A stretch of DNA of 64,000 bases from Firmicutes bacterium UBA6806 (lineage in GTDB: Bacteria; Bacillota; Clostridia; Peptostreptococcales; Acidaminobacteraceae): NCBI GenBank assembly GCA_002452745.1, contig DKFC01000063.1:1-64000 (forward strand), written 5' to 3'. Positions 35,217 through 44,601 of the stretch are shown piece by piece. The position numbers and the translations under genes were made by a program. The first letter of the stretch is position 1. Each line of letters opens with the position of its first letter. Below the pieces are notes generated by a model. It made no database searches. It was not told where the DNA came from and was given only the letters and a program-made list of their open reading frames with translations.

Positions 35217-36449
35217 TCATCTAATGCTGTTTAAGAACTCTGATTTAAAGTACTTAAACCCCGTCTTAAATGGCACTGGTTCTGTCCTTCCGCTACCGCA
35301 TAGAGACGCTTCCGACATCATGTCCAAAATATCCTGATACATCTTCAAATCCTCTAAAGTTGCCGTTTTATCTTTGAATTTTCCCATGATTATTTCAAGC
35401 TGTCGGTTGCCTTCACGACACGGTACACATTTGCCGCAGCTTTCGTGGATAAAAAACTGTCCAACATTTTCCAAAAAATCAATAATTGAGTCACCTTCGT
35501 CTGCAACTACCACAGCACCAGACCCAACGCTGACCTGTTTTGACTTCAGTTCTCGATACGTAAATGGGGTATTGAGCATGTCAGGTGTTAATATCCCGCC
35601 AGAAGCGCCACCAATCTGTACAAACCCAACACGTTTTCCGCCTCTTATCCCATCTGCCAACTTTATAATTTCCTCAACTGTTGTCCCAAACGGAATCTCG
35701 TAAACACCTGGTCGATTGACTTTTCCAGAGACACTAATCACTTTTGTACCTGGACAATCTGGTGTTCCCAAATCCGTAAACTGAGTTGTTCCATGCCTCA
35801 TAATCGCCGCAATTGCAGAGAGGGTTTCGACATTGATTACCAGTGTTGGATAGTTTAAGTACCCCTCCTGTTTCACATATGGCGGCTTTGATCTAGGTCT
35901 TCCGCTCTTTCCCTCCATGCTCTCGCACATGGCAAACCCCTCACCACAAACGTATGATCCTGCCCCTGAAAACAAAGACAGTTCAAAATTGAAACCCGTT
36001 CCCAAGATATTTTCACCTAGAAATCCCGCTTCTTTGCACTTCAAAATTGCCGTGCATATGTGCTCATGCATCCAATCATATTCCTCTCTGCAATAGATAA
36101 TGCCTTCTTTTGCATTTGAACAGTATGCCACAATCACCATGCCTTCAATCAATTGATATATATCATTTTTTAGAAGTTCTCTATCTTTAAAAGTGCCTGG
36201 CTCGCCCTCATCGGCATTGCAAATGACAAACTTTCTGTTGCCCTTTTCTATTCTAGCCTGTTCTATCTTTCTGCCTGTGGGGTATTCTGCACCGCCTCTT
36301 CCCTGAAGTCCTGATTCCTTAATTTCTTCGATCACTGCCAATGGGCCACTTTCAAAAGTTTTTCTAAGCGCCTCAAAATCACTTAACTTTCGATATCCCT
36401 CCAACGACTTTCCATCATACTTCCCAAAATTTGATGTGATAAAGTTCAT
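35217..36449 (-). CDS. hydB: HydB/NuoF-like NADH- and FMN-binding subunit, short form
   Basis: 410 aa. The NADH/FMN core is present (LQGRGGAEYPTGRKIEQAR, CNADEGEPGTFKDRELL, GAGSYVCGEGFAMCESMEGK) and the C-terminal [4Fe-4S] site ESCGKCVPCREG plus a later Cys (ASLCGSG). Bifurcating HydB proteins are usually near 600 aa, with an N-terminal thioredoxin-like [2Fe-2S] domain and C-terminal 2[4Fe-4S] ferredoxin; both are absent here. The usual CGEETAL is CGEGFAM. The start ATG shares its A with the hydC stop (TAATG), so translation is coupled. Confidence 0.93.
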   Translation of the reverse strand: MNFITSNFGKYDGKSLEGYRKLSDFEALRKTFESGPLAVIEEIKESGLQGRGGAEYPTGRKIEQARIEKGNRKFVICNADEGEPGTFKDRELLKNDIYQLIEGMVIVAYCSNAKEGIIYCREEYDWMHEHICTAILKCKEAGFLGENILGTGFNFELSLFSGAGSYVCGEGFAMCESMEGKSGRPRSKPPYVKQEGYLNYPTLVINVETLSAIAAIMRHGTTQFTDLGTPDCPGTKVISVSGKVNRPGVYEIPFGTTVEEIIKLADGIRGGKRVGFVQIGGASGGILTPDMLNTPFTYRELKSKQVSVGSGAVVVADEGDSIIDFLENVGQFFIHESCGKCVPCREGNRQLEIIMGKFKDKTATLEDLKMYQDILDMMSEASLCGSGRTEPVPFKTGFKYFKSEFLNSIR

Positions 36450-36919
36450 TACATGGTCCCCCTTAGTTCACTCAAAATAGAGCCCACTTTCTCCTGATTC
36501 AGATTGCCATAAACTTTGTGGCCAATTTTAATCGCAGGCGAAATATCACAAGCACCAATGCAAGGCGTGAGCTTTAATGTAAAAAGTCCATCAGAAGTTG
36601 TTTCGCCAGCGTTTATGTTGAGAGCCTCTCTAAACCATCCAAGCACCTCATTAAATCCATTTAATTTACAGACTGTTGTGTTGCAAATCTGAATGACATG
36701 TTTTCCCTGTGGTTTATGGGAGAGTGCGGCAAAGTATGTGACAACTTCGTACACTCGACTAAGCGAGATGCCCAATCGGTCAGCTACATAGGAGGCGACT
36801 TCCTCAGAAATATAATTCTCCGATTCCACTGACTGAACCTTTAGCAAAATTTGAAGCAGGTTCACTGCATCATAGTGATACGCCCCTAAAATTCCATCCA
36901 TTACAACTTGATCTACCAT
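36449..36919 (-). CDS. hydC: HydC/NuoE-like [2Fe-2S] subunit
   Basis: About 156 aa with thioredoxin-like fold. [2Fe-2S] ligands are in ICNTTVCKLNG and TPCIGACDISPA. The N-terminal helical part is LQILLKVQSVESENYISEEV. The ATG at 36919 has AGGGG 8 nt upstream; a TTG at 36937 is less likely. First gene of hydCBA, about 40 nt downstream of a Rex-like operator. Confidence 0.94.
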   Translation of the reverse strand: MVDQVVMDGILGAYHYDAVNLLQILLKVQSVESENYISEEVASYVADRLGISLSRVYEVVTYFAALSHKPQGKHVIQICNTTVCKLNGFNEVLGWFREALNINAGETTSDGLFTLKLTPCIGACDISPAIKIGHKVYGNLNQEKVGSILSELRGTM

Positions 36920-36957
36920 CCTTAACGCCCCTCTCAATATTTTTCTGTCCCTTAAGT

Positions 36958-36975
36958 TTGTTTGATTATTAACAA
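36958..36975. promoter_or_regulatory. candidate Rex operator of hydCBA
   Basis: Minus strand TTGTTAA-TAAT-CAAACAA against the Rex consensus TTGTTAAnnnnTTAACAA: 12 of 14 positions. Outer arms extend to GTTTGTT/AACAAAC. It lies between a TATAAT (-10, 37014-37009 minus) and the hydC start, a position suited to NADH/NAD+-responsive repression. Confidence 0.6.
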
Positions 36976-37095
36976 ACGAATGCGTACAGTTTATATGAAC
37001 ATATTTTTATTATAGCGCATGTTTTAAAAAAAATACATAAGTTGTCAAAATTTTCTGTTAATTTCAGTTTCGTTTTCATCTCTTAATTTCCAATA

Positions 37096-37142
37096 AAGAC
37101 GACCACATCACAGGGGGGTTAATCCTATGGTGTGGTCGTCTT
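37096..37142. terminator. GC-rich hairpin, possible terminator
   Basis: AAGACGACCACA (37096-37107) pairs perfectly with TGTGGTCGTCTT (37131-37142). T-runs are weak on both sides. The 14-mer ACGACCACATCACA in its left arm recurs at 37848-37861. The rest of 36976-37349 shows only AT-rich sequence and the hydC promoter. Confidence 0.45.
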
Positions 37143-37349
37143 CTTGATCGTTCTCCATTTCATCAATTCACGGTGAAATGAGTTCGTTATAGAGTTGTCA
37201 TCAGCTATGTAAAGATTAATTTTGCATATATTGACTTTAATCATATTAGATAATTGATAACTCAATCAGAGCTAAGGTGAGTAACAAAAATCTATTTTTT
37301 ATCTAGAGATACTTTATGGACATATTTGTCTATTGAACAAATTTTTTAG

Positions 37350-37604
37350 TCACTTCAGTCTCTTAATCAAATCGACAAAAATCATGTAAACACCCAAGCA
37401 AGTTAAACCAATTTGCACTCCGAGAATTAGGTCAGAAGAAACTTCCACACTATTTTTTACCAAGCTCCCACTTATGATAAATGCCAAATTGCTTCCATAA
37501 GACACACCAATAAAGATACATAGAACTCCAAATATCCCCAAATTGTTCTTCAAAATCTTTATGATGTCTCCTTTTAAAACCTCAGATTTTTTCATCTCTT
37601 GCAT
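37350..37604 (-). CDS. small two-TM membrane protein
   Basis: 84 aa with two hydrophobic helices (IFGVLCIFIGVSYGSNLAFI, ILGVQIGLTCLGVYMIFVDL) and a basic C-terminus. AGGAG lies 7 nt before the ATG, which is the best support that it is real. Family not recognised. It stands alone in an AT-rich stretch between hydCBA and the XRE-TPR regulator. Confidence 0.55.
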   Translation of the reverse strand: MQEMKKSEVLKGDIIKILKNNLGIFGVLCIFIGVSYGSNLAFIISGSLVKNSVEVSSDLILGVQIGLTCLGVYMIFVDLIKRLK

Positions 37605-37847
37605 CTCTTTGCTCCTATTTAAATAATGAGTTTGTGCAAGGCTTATTCTTTATCATTTCATTAATTTTGAGCCTTAACATTTGAATTCATTATATAATAC
37701 CTCATTGTTACCATGCAGACAATAGACATATATGTCCTGCCTCTTCTTTCGTTAAGCCCTACAGTTCCAAATACACCCCAAATTGTTCTAAATAGGAAAC
37801 ATATCTAGATTTATTTTAATCGCCATGTTACAGTTATTTATAGCAAC

Positions 37848-37861
37848 GACCACATCACATA
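37848..37861 (+). repeat. second copy of a 14-bp direct repeat
   Basis: ACGACCACATCACA, identical to 37099-37112, 749 bp apart. This copy lies 44 bp before the start of the XRE-TPR gene and is not part of a hairpin. Possibly a protein-binding site. Confidence 0.4.
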
Positions 37862-37904
37862 ATATTTGACTATTTTATTTATCAGCTAGGAGGCAGTAGA
37901 CACC

Positions 37905-38726
37905 ATGAACAATTACATAGGCTCAATCATAAAATCTGTAAGGGAAGAAAATGGATTCACACAAAAATACATTTCTGATGGCATCTGCACAGTAAGGCAG
38001 CTCTCCAGAATTGAATCTAATTTATGTAGCCCCAGTGTGCTTATTCTTCAAGAACTATCCAGTAGAATGAACGAAGACCTCTCGCGATACTTCAGGTTTT
38101 CAGGTGAACAAGATGGTTTTCGCATCAAGTGTGCTCTGGATAATACTTATTTTTTCCTAGATCATCATCAATTAAAAGAGGCCTCTCTTTCAATCAGAAA
38201 AATTGACGATATTGGCACCTTCAACGATGTTTATCTCTATCAAGAAATCCAATGGCTGAAGCTACTCAGCAATGATTCTGGCTATACGTCCACCTCAGGT
38301 AACTATATTGAACTCCTTAAACTGACAAAGAACTTTAATAGCTTATCAGATGTCTTCCAATTCAATCTAAGTCAAATTGAGCTGAATATATTATTTAGCT
38401 TGGCATGCCAGTTAGAAGAAGAAGGTAACTCTGAATCTGCTGAAAAACTATTGTGCCATTTGATAGAGACCATTGAATCTAAACTGGATTCTACACTTAT
38501 CTCATTGCTTCTTAGAACAACATACTTTTATGCGACGCTTCTGGTCGAAAGCAAACATTACTCAAAAGCTATAGAGGTTGCAAAACAAGGTATTCATCAC
38601 TGCCTTTCCCACCATTCACTCTATCAATTGGCTGATTTATATAAAATAATCAGCCTTGCTTATGGTCTTAATGGTTACCCCTCTCTCTCAAAAAAATATC
38701 AAATTAAAAGCAGCATTCTAGCATAA
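37905..38726 (+). CDS. XRE-type HTH regulator with TPR-like C-terminus
   Basis: 273 aa. HTH in residues ~5-60 (IKSVREENGFTQKYISDGIC, TVRQLSRIESNLCSPSV), followed by helical repeats as in Rgg/PlcR-like regulators; the end reads QLADLYKIISLAYGLNGYPS. Related in layout to 32363-33316. AGGAGG lies 11 nt before the ATG. The next gene, a small membrane protein, starts 20 nt after its stop, so the two form a unit; the second gene may be the regulated or signal-linked partner. Confidence 0.8.
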   Translation: MNNYIGSIIKSVREENGFTQKYISDGICTVRQLSRIESNLCSPSVLILQELSSRMNEDLSRYFRFSGEQDGFRIKCALDNTYFFLDHHQLKEASLSIRKIDDIGTFNDVYLYQEIQWLKLLSNDSGYTSTSGNYIELLKLTKNFNSLSDVFQFNLSQIELNILFSLACQLEEEGNSESAEKLLCHLIETIESKLDSTLISLLLRTTYFYATLLVESKHYSKAIEVAKQGIHHCLSHHSLYQLADLYKIISLAYGLNGYPSLSKKYQIKSSILA

Positions 38727-38746
38727 TTTTAGAAAGGATTTATCAA

Positions 38747-39208
38747 ATGAGCATTAGAAGATACATCGTTACACTGCTACTGGGCATTTTACTTCTTGCC
38801 TCACTTGGATTTGTCTTTTTTCCCATTTCTGAATCTGAACTCCAAGCCTCTGAGATTTCCCCCTACTCTCAAAAGTCATTTGAAGTTCTTGATGAAAAAG
38901 CTGTTCCAGGGTCGCGGTTTTTTCTAATTCGCTCTGAAAGTGGCGGCCTCTACTTAATTCATGCTGAAAAATATATATTTTTAAATCGGTATCGAATTCT
39001 CAATCCCATTACAATTTCACGCTCAAGCACTCTTTCACTTGATACTTCAAATCTATGGAATGATCTCCATATTGAAGTTAAAGAAAGCACTCTAGACGTC
39101 GTTGCTACTCGCAACATCTTAAAACATACATGGCTTTTATTCTTCACCTTCTTAGTCGTACCCACTGTAAATCTGATTGCACATATCAATGAGAAAAAAT
39201 ACCCTTAG
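38747..39208 (+). CDS. membrane protein of unknown function, co-transcribed with XRE-TPR regulator
   Basis: 153 aa: an N-terminal TM (VTLLLGILLLASLGFVFFPI), a 90-residue beta-rich extracytoplasmic segment, and a C-terminal TM (HTWLLFFTFLVVPTVNLIAH). Not a recognised family. AAAGGA precedes the ATG. Could be a sensor or immunity-type partner of the regulator; that is a guess from position. A terminator follows at 39241. Confidence 0.62.
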   Translation: MSIRRYIVTLLLGILLLASLGFVFFPISESELQASEISPYSQKSFEVLDEKAVPGSRFFLIRSESGGLYLIHAEKYIFLNRYRILNPITISRSSTLSLDTSNLWNDLHIEVKESTLDVVATRNILKHTWLLFFTFLVVPTVNLIAHINEKKYP

Positions 39209-39240
39209 CATCCCCTGCTGACGGATGGCGTCAAAGGCAT

Positions 39241-39278
39241 AAAAGATCACCCTCTCATAATTCTAAAAGGGTGATCTT
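39241..39278. terminator. bidirectional terminator
   Basis: AAAAGATCACCCT (39241-39253) pairs with AGGGTGATCTT (39268-39278). Sits between the convergent 38747 and 39308 genes. Confidence 0.78.
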
Positions 39279-39307
39279 AATATTTAAAATCCGAATACGC
39301 TCTCTTT

Positions 39308-42300
39308 TTACTCGTTTAACTCAGAGATATCCTTCACTTGAATAATGCGTATCCCCGACTCTTTAAAAATCACACTTAGCTCATCCAATTCTCTTTCTGA
39401 GACATTTGGAAGTGCGTAAATGGTATCGGGCTGAATCGACTGAATCGACTTTATGGTCTCATCTGGGATACCTTTCCCACTTGTGAACAAAATAGGTGCT
39501 TTCAGTTGTGCACAAATAGATGCTATTTCACTTTTATCCACATCCAATCCCCCAATTCCCGACAAGACCACTGTCTTAGGGTCATATATTTTGATTTCCT
39601 CGGCAATTAGTTGAGCTGTTTCGTACTTATCACGCCCGCCAATTCTGACAATATGGTCATATCCACTTTGGCTCAATAGAGTTTCCAATTTCTTAGGGAT
39701 TGCCATTTCAAGCCCTAAGATATATACCTGTCCTTCACTGTCAGCCACTGTGGTCACTTTCTCCACCACACTTTTAAGTTCAGATTCCGTACTGCCTACT
39801 CTAAGCAAATCTCCGTCTTTTAGCAAGGCAAGGACAGTTCCGGCAAAAGCATCTGAATCGTCAAATCTAGTTGCGATGAAGACATAAATTTCCTTTGAAA
39901 GGTTCTCATTTTCCTGTTCCTCTTGTCCCTGTGCAGGAAGATTTGTCTCCTCCGGCTTTAAAGGCATTCCTGAAGACTCTCCATCAGCATTAACAGCGTC
40001 TTCCATCCCAGCGTCCTGAGGCACGGACTCATCTGGCAACTTATCTCTGAAAACTGTGAAGGTACTGTATTTGTCAATTTCAAATACAACGCCCCATCTC
40101 CCTGGTTTATACTCCATTAATTTACCCGTCTTTATGACTTTATCACCGTCGCTGTGATCAATGTAGATGGTCAATGATTTTTCAAGTGCTTGACGCATCT
40201 CTGGACTCGACGGAATCTCAAGTGCCTCTAAAGGAATCGTCATTTGCGTCTTGCTCGGCGCAAAATTTGTCTCTACGACAATGGATTTTCCCACTTTTTC
40301 TAAATTCGAATCTTCTAAATTGATTTTCATCTGTTGATCGTTTCTCAAATCTCTGACAACTTGCTCACTTTCATCTGCATTTACCACTGTTCTCATGATA
40401 AAATAGAGATCGTTTTCGCTATTGTTGAAAGCCTCCTCCGAAAATTTAACACTGCCTGCCGGGGTTTCAACCTCCAATTGTACCGATTGATTTTTTAAAA
40501 GCTCAACAGCACTCTTTGGAATAATTACTTTTGATCCATTTGCCGTGGTGGCATCACTCATGGCAATTTTAGCAACGTTTCCACTTGTAGACATGAGTTT
40601 ATCGAGAATCTCTCCAACAGCCCCATTATCCAAGCTGACCTCATCAATTGTGTTTCCATTTGAATCTGTGCTACTCTTGACAATTAGTTCTGACAGCCCA
40701 TTTGCCGCTTCCTGTCCAGTTACAGGAATCGTCTTAGCAGGTGCAGGTGTCTCTACTGACCCACCTGCGTTTGAAGAACCATCCCCACTGTTATCTCGAC
40801 CGCCACCACTGCCTCCTGATTGCGCTTTTGCCTTTATGACCAAGTTTTGTTGCTTGGTATCTGTTTGGATAATCGATCCAGTATCAGATACGGAAACCGA
40901 AAAAGTGAAAGTACCTGAGCTCATTGGTGTTCCACTTAAATTCCCTGATTCACTTAACACCATCCCTGAAGGCAGGCCACCCGAAGATATGCTGAAATGA
41001 TATGCGCCCGCGCCACCAGTTGCTGCAAATTGATAATCATTGTATGCCGTTTCTTCTGTTCCCTCTGCCAAATTGGTATCGCTTAAGAGCAGCTTTGGTG
41101 TAACTGTCATTGTATAAATCTTCTGAACCGTTTGAATTGGTGTGCCGCTATCAGACGCCATCACTTCAAATTGATAATTTCCAGAAGTTGAAGGCGTCCC
41201 TTCCAACGTTCCATCTGTCTTTAATACAAGACCTGCTGGCAAATTGCCCGATGTAATTGAATACTGTTTTATACCAGTTCCACCGTCAGAGGTAAACATA
41301 TGACCCGTGTAAACTGTTCCCTCTATTCCATCAACTGGATTCGACGCATTTAATGTCAACTGAGTCGCATGAATTATAATCGAATAACTGCGACTATCTG
41401 TTACAGGGGGGACAGCACTGTCTGTTGCTGTAACACTGAATGTGTATGTACCTGAAGTTGTTGGCGTGCCACTCAAGATACCACTACTTGAAAGCGTAAG
41501 TCCCGCTGGCAGGTTTCCAGTAGTAACAACAAATTGCTTAACGCCTGTTCCACCTGCTGCTGTAAAAGTATGTCCTACATAGGACGCATTAATTGTCCCA
41601 TCTGCTGGATTGGATTCATTTAGTTTGAGTTGATCTGCATAAACCCCCATAGTAAAACTATGACTGTCACTTGAAGGCGTTGTATTGCTATCTGTTACCG
41701 TCACAACAAAAACACTGCTTCCACTTGTTGTGGGAACACCGCTGAGAACACCGCCAGTTGATAAGCTCAATCCCGCTGGCAAGCTACCACTGGTTACTGC
41801 AAATGACTTATTGCCCACACCTCCTGTTGCAACAAAATTATGCCCTGCATAAGTTTCATCCACCGTTCCATCGACTGGATTAGCGGTTTCAAGAACTAGA
41901 GACGCAGGATTTACGGTCATGCTGTAACTATGGCTATCTGACACTGGCGTTGACGCACTGTCAGTAACTGTCACTGTAAACGTATACGATCCATAAGCCG
42001 TAGGCGTGCCGCTGAGGACGCCACCACTTGAGAGTGATAATCCTGCTGGCAAGCTACCGCTGGTCACCGTGTAACGCTTCGGTGTAACGCCCCCTGTGGC
42101 GATGAACGTGTGACCACTATATACCGCTCCAACAGTTCCAGTAGTTGGATTTCCAGTTCCGATTACAAGTGCCGCAGGATTTATAGTCATACTGTAACTA
42201 TGGCTATCTGTTACAGGCGTTAACGCACTGTCAGTAACTGTCACTGTAAACGTGTACGATCCATAAGATGTAGGCGTCCCACTGAGGACGCCACCACTTG

Positions 42301-44524
42301 AGAGTGATAATCCTGCTGGCAAGCTGCCGCTGGTCACCGCATAAGTTCTAGGTGATGTACCACCTGTGGCTGTAAAGGTGTGCCCTGCATAGACTGTATC
42401 TACTGTTCCAGTTGGAGGGTTGGCAGTGTCTATCACAAGCGGTTCTAACTGAATGGTCATGCTGTAGGCGTGGCTATCGGTTATCGGCGTCGAAGCACTG
42501 TCAGTCACCGTCACTGTAAATGTAAAATTTCCGCTATTGGTTGGCGTCCCACTGAGGATGCCACCACTTGAGAGCGATAATCCCGCTGGCAAGCTACCAC
42601 TGGTTACCGCATAGCTCATCGGCGTAATCCCTCCTGTGGAGGTAAAGGTATATCCAACATATGTCGTATTGATAACCCCGCTTGTTGGATTAGCGGTGTT
42701 GATTTGAAGCACCGCAGGATTTATAGTCATGCTGTAACTATGACTATCTGTTACAGGCGTTGACGCACTATCCGTCACCGTCACTGTAAACGTATACAAG
42801 CCATATGCAGTAGGTGTGCCACTGAGGACGCCACCGTTTGAAAGCGATAGTCCCGCTGGCAAACTGCCGCTGGTCACTGCATAGCTCTTTGAACCAGTTC
42901 CACCTGTGGCAGTAAACGTGTGTCCGCTGTATACTGTCCCAACTGTTCCAGTAGTTGGATTTCCAGTTTCAATCACAAGCGCCGCAGGGTTTACGGTCAT
43001 GCTATAGCTATGGCTGTCAGTCACTGGCGTTGAAGCACTGTCTGTCACCGTCACCGTAAATGTATACAAGCCATAGGCTGTAGGTGTACCGCTGAGGACG
43101 CCAGCACTTGAAAGCGACAATCCCGTTGGCAAACTGCCACTGGTCACCACATAGCTCTTTGAACCAGTGCCTCCTGTGGCAGTAAACGTGTGTCCGCTAT
43201 ATACTGTCCCAACTGTTCCAGTAGTTGGATTTCCAGTTCCAATCACAAGTGCCGCAGGGTTTACGGTCATGCTATAGCTATGGCTGTCAGTTACTGGTGT
43301 TGAAGCACTGTCTGTCACCGTCACTGTAAACGTGTACGAGCCATAAGCTGTAGGCGTACCGCTGAGAAGCCCGCCGCTTGAAAGCGACAGCCCCGCTGGC
43401 AAACTACCACTGGTTACCGCATAACTCTTTGAACCAGTGCCTCCTGTGGCGGTAAACGTGTGTCCACCATAGACTGTATCTATGGTCCCCGCAGTTGGAT
43501 TATCCGTGTCAATTGCAAGTGGGTCTGGGTTACCTGTTCCCTTAATGGTAAAATCATAAGTTGTAATTCCTATGTTACTGTTCACTTTTACCGTTGCGGT
43601 TCTGCTCCCAACATCGCTCGGATCAAATTGAACTGTAAAAGTTGTCGTCGCCCCATTTGCAAGAGTTACAGTTGAAGGTTGATCAATAACCGTAAAATCG
43701 GATGCATTTGTACCCTCTAAGATAATCGGCAAACTCAGGTTAAGCGTCGCACCTGTTCCGTCTGTGTTCGTTATCGTAAAGGTCTTGCTGATAGTTCCAC
43801 TTGAAGTCAATATGGCACCAAAATCTGTGTCGTCTGATACTGAAGGTGTCGTATCTCCTAGCTGAATTACATTGCTGTTTCCACTAACTGACATGGTAAC
43901 GCCACTTTGATTCACTGAAAACTGGATATCGTCAAACTCAATATATCCATCTGAGGAATCACTACTTGGAATATCAGCACTCAGTGTAATTTTGACTTTG
44001 CGTGCGCCACTGGACAGCAAAACGTTTGCGACACTTTTATTTTGCCAAGTATCATCCTTATCCATCGAATCGTTTACCAGTTCCTGGGTTCCACCTGGAA
44101 TTACCAAATCAGAGCCATCCAGCTGCTCTATAATAATTTTAGCTGTAGAAGCCGCTCGATAACACCTAATATAACCCTGAGCATTAAATCTCAGTGCACC
44201 TTGGTCTATAATTGAAGCTGCACTGGATATATCCACAATCTGATAAATCGTATTGCTCTTCTCCATACTCGGATAAAAATCAAGCCCGTACGTGCTGCTA
44301 TCTGGGCTGGAGACTAATAAATTGCTATAGGTGTCAACAATAAAATAATTGCTTGGGTCTGAGTCCTTTGTCCAGTTATTCATATTTCCATCTTCAAATG
44401 TTCCATTGATTATGAGATTGGTTCCATACGATATTGCATAAGACGGAAATGGAACGCTAGACAGAACCATCATGCAGATTAGCAACAACAAACTGCCCTT
44501 TTTAATCAATTGTCTATATTGCAC
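39308..44524 (-). CDS. giant secreted surface protein: ten PIG-type Ig repeats and CWB2 anchor
   Basis: 1738 aa, GTG start with GGGAGG upstream. Signal peptide 1-30 (LLLLICMMVLSSVPFPSYAI). A carbohydrate-binding-like module (~35-205), a choice-of-anchor/HYDIN-like Ig domain (~215-335, FGAILTSSGTISKTFTITNT), ten He_PIG-like repeats of ~90 aa (~336-1235; core VTSGSLPAGLSLSSGGVLSG), a Gly/Ser linker, a beta region, an acidic stretch, and two degenerate CWB2 repeats at the end (HIVRIGGRDKYETAQLIAEE, APILFTSGKGIPDETIKSI). CWB2 binds anionic wall polymer in Clostridioides. A probable adhesin or matrix protein. A hairpin upstream suggests its own promoter. Confidence 0.9.
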   Translation of the reverse strand: MQYRQLIKKGSLLLLICMMVLSSVPFPSYAISYGTNLIINGTFEDGNMNNWTKDSDPSNYFIVDTYSNLLVSSPDSSTYGLDFYPSMEKSNTIYQIVDISSAASIIDQGALRFNAQGYIRCYRAASTAKIIIEQLDGSDLVIPGGTQELVNDSMDKDDTWQNKSVANVLLSSGARKVKITLSADIPSSDSSDGYIEFDDIQFSVNQSGVTMSVSGNSNVIQLGDTTPSVSDDTDFGAILTSSGTISKTFTITNTDGTGATLNLSLPIILEGTNASDFTVIDQPSTVTLANGATTTFTVQFDPSDVGSRTATVKVNSNIGITTYDFTIKGTGNPDPLAIDTDNPTAGTIDTVYGGHTFTATGGTGSKSYAVTSGSLPAGLSLSSGGLLSGTPTAYGSYTFTVTVTDSASTPVTDSHSYSMTVNPAALVIGTGNPTTGTVGTVYSGHTFTATGGTGSKSYVVTSGSLPTGLSLSSAGVLSGTPTAYGLYTFTVTVTDSASTPVTDSHSYSMTVNPAALVIETGNPTTGTVGTVYSGHTFTATGGTGSKSYAVTSGSLPAGLSLSNGGVLSGTPTAYGLYTFTVTVTDSASTPVTDSHSYSMTINPAVLQINTANPTSGVINTTYVGYTFTSTGGITPMSYAVTSGSLPAGLSLSSGGILSGTPTNSGNFTFTVTVTDSASTPITDSHAYSMTIQLEPLVIDTANPPTGTVDTVYAGHTFTATGGTSPRTYAVTSGSLPAGLSLSSGGVLSGTPTSYGSYTFTVTVTDSALTPVTDSHSYSMTINPAALVIGTGNPTTGTVGAVYSGHTFIATGGVTPKRYTVTSGSLPAGLSLSSGGVLSGTPTAYGSYTFTVTVTDSASTPVSDSHSYSMTVNPASLVLETANPVDGTVDETYAGHNFVATGGVGNKSFAVTSGSLPAGLSLSTGGVLSGVPTTSGSSVFVVTVTDSNTTPSSDSHSFTMGVYADQLKLNESNPADGTINASYVGHTFTAAGGTGVKQFVVTTGNLPAGLTLSSSGILSGTPTTSGTYTFSVTATDSAVPPVTDSRSYSIIIHATQLTLNASNPVDGIEGTVYTGHMFTSDGGTGIKQYSITSGNLPAGLVLKTDGTLEGTPSTSGNYQFEVMASDSGTPIQTVQKIYTMTVTPKLLLSDTNLAEGTEETAYNDYQFAATGGAGAYHFSISSGGLPSGMVLSESGNLSGTPMSSGTFTFSVSVSDTGSIIQTDTKQQNLVIKAKAQSGGSGGGRDNSGDGSSNAGGSVETPAPAKTIPVTGQEAANGLSELIVKSSTDSNGNTIDEVSLDNGAVGEILDKLMSTSGNVAKIAMSDATTANGSKVIIPKSAVELLKNQSVQLEVETPAGSVKFSEEAFNNSENDLYFIMRTVVNADESEQVVRDLRNDQQMKINLEDSNLEKVGKSIVVETNFAPSKTQMTIPLEALEIPSSPEMRQALEKSLTIYIDHSDGDKVIKTGKLMEYKPGRWGVVFEIDKYSTFTVFRDKLPDESVPQDAGMEDAVNADGESSGMPLKPEETNLPAQGQEEQENENLSKEIYVFIATRFDDSDAFAGTVLALLKDGDLLRVGSTESELKSVVEKVTTVADSEGQVYILGLEMAIPKKLETLLSQSGYDHIVRIGGRDKYETAQLIAEEIKIYDPKTVVLSGIGGLDVDKSEIASICAQLKAPILFTSGKGIPDETIKSIQSIQPDTIYALPNVSERELDELSVIFKESGIRIIQVKDISELNE
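40845..43520 (-). repeat. ten tandem ~270-bp repeats encoding PIG-type Ig domains
   Basis: Each unit encodes one ~90-residue domain. The 5' six units (about 41900-43520) are the most alike, sharing runs such as ACTGTCAGTAACTGTCACTG in several; the last units toward 40845 are diverged. This gradient suggests recent expansion at the signal-peptide-proximal end. Confidence 0.85.
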
Positions 44525-44601
44525 ATTATCCTCCCATATTGCATCTAGATTTAGATTTTATTTACTGCTTCTTTGAGACTGCCCACTTAACATTTAAAAT
44601 A

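Noticed and set aside
40545..41000. 151-codon open frame antisense to the giant surface protein
   Set aside because: Shadow produced by the biased Ser/Gly/Thr codons of the other strand.
40845..43520. Possible CRISPR-like or satellite array
   Set aside because: The repeats are ~270 bp, in frame and encode Ig domains; there are no short spacers.
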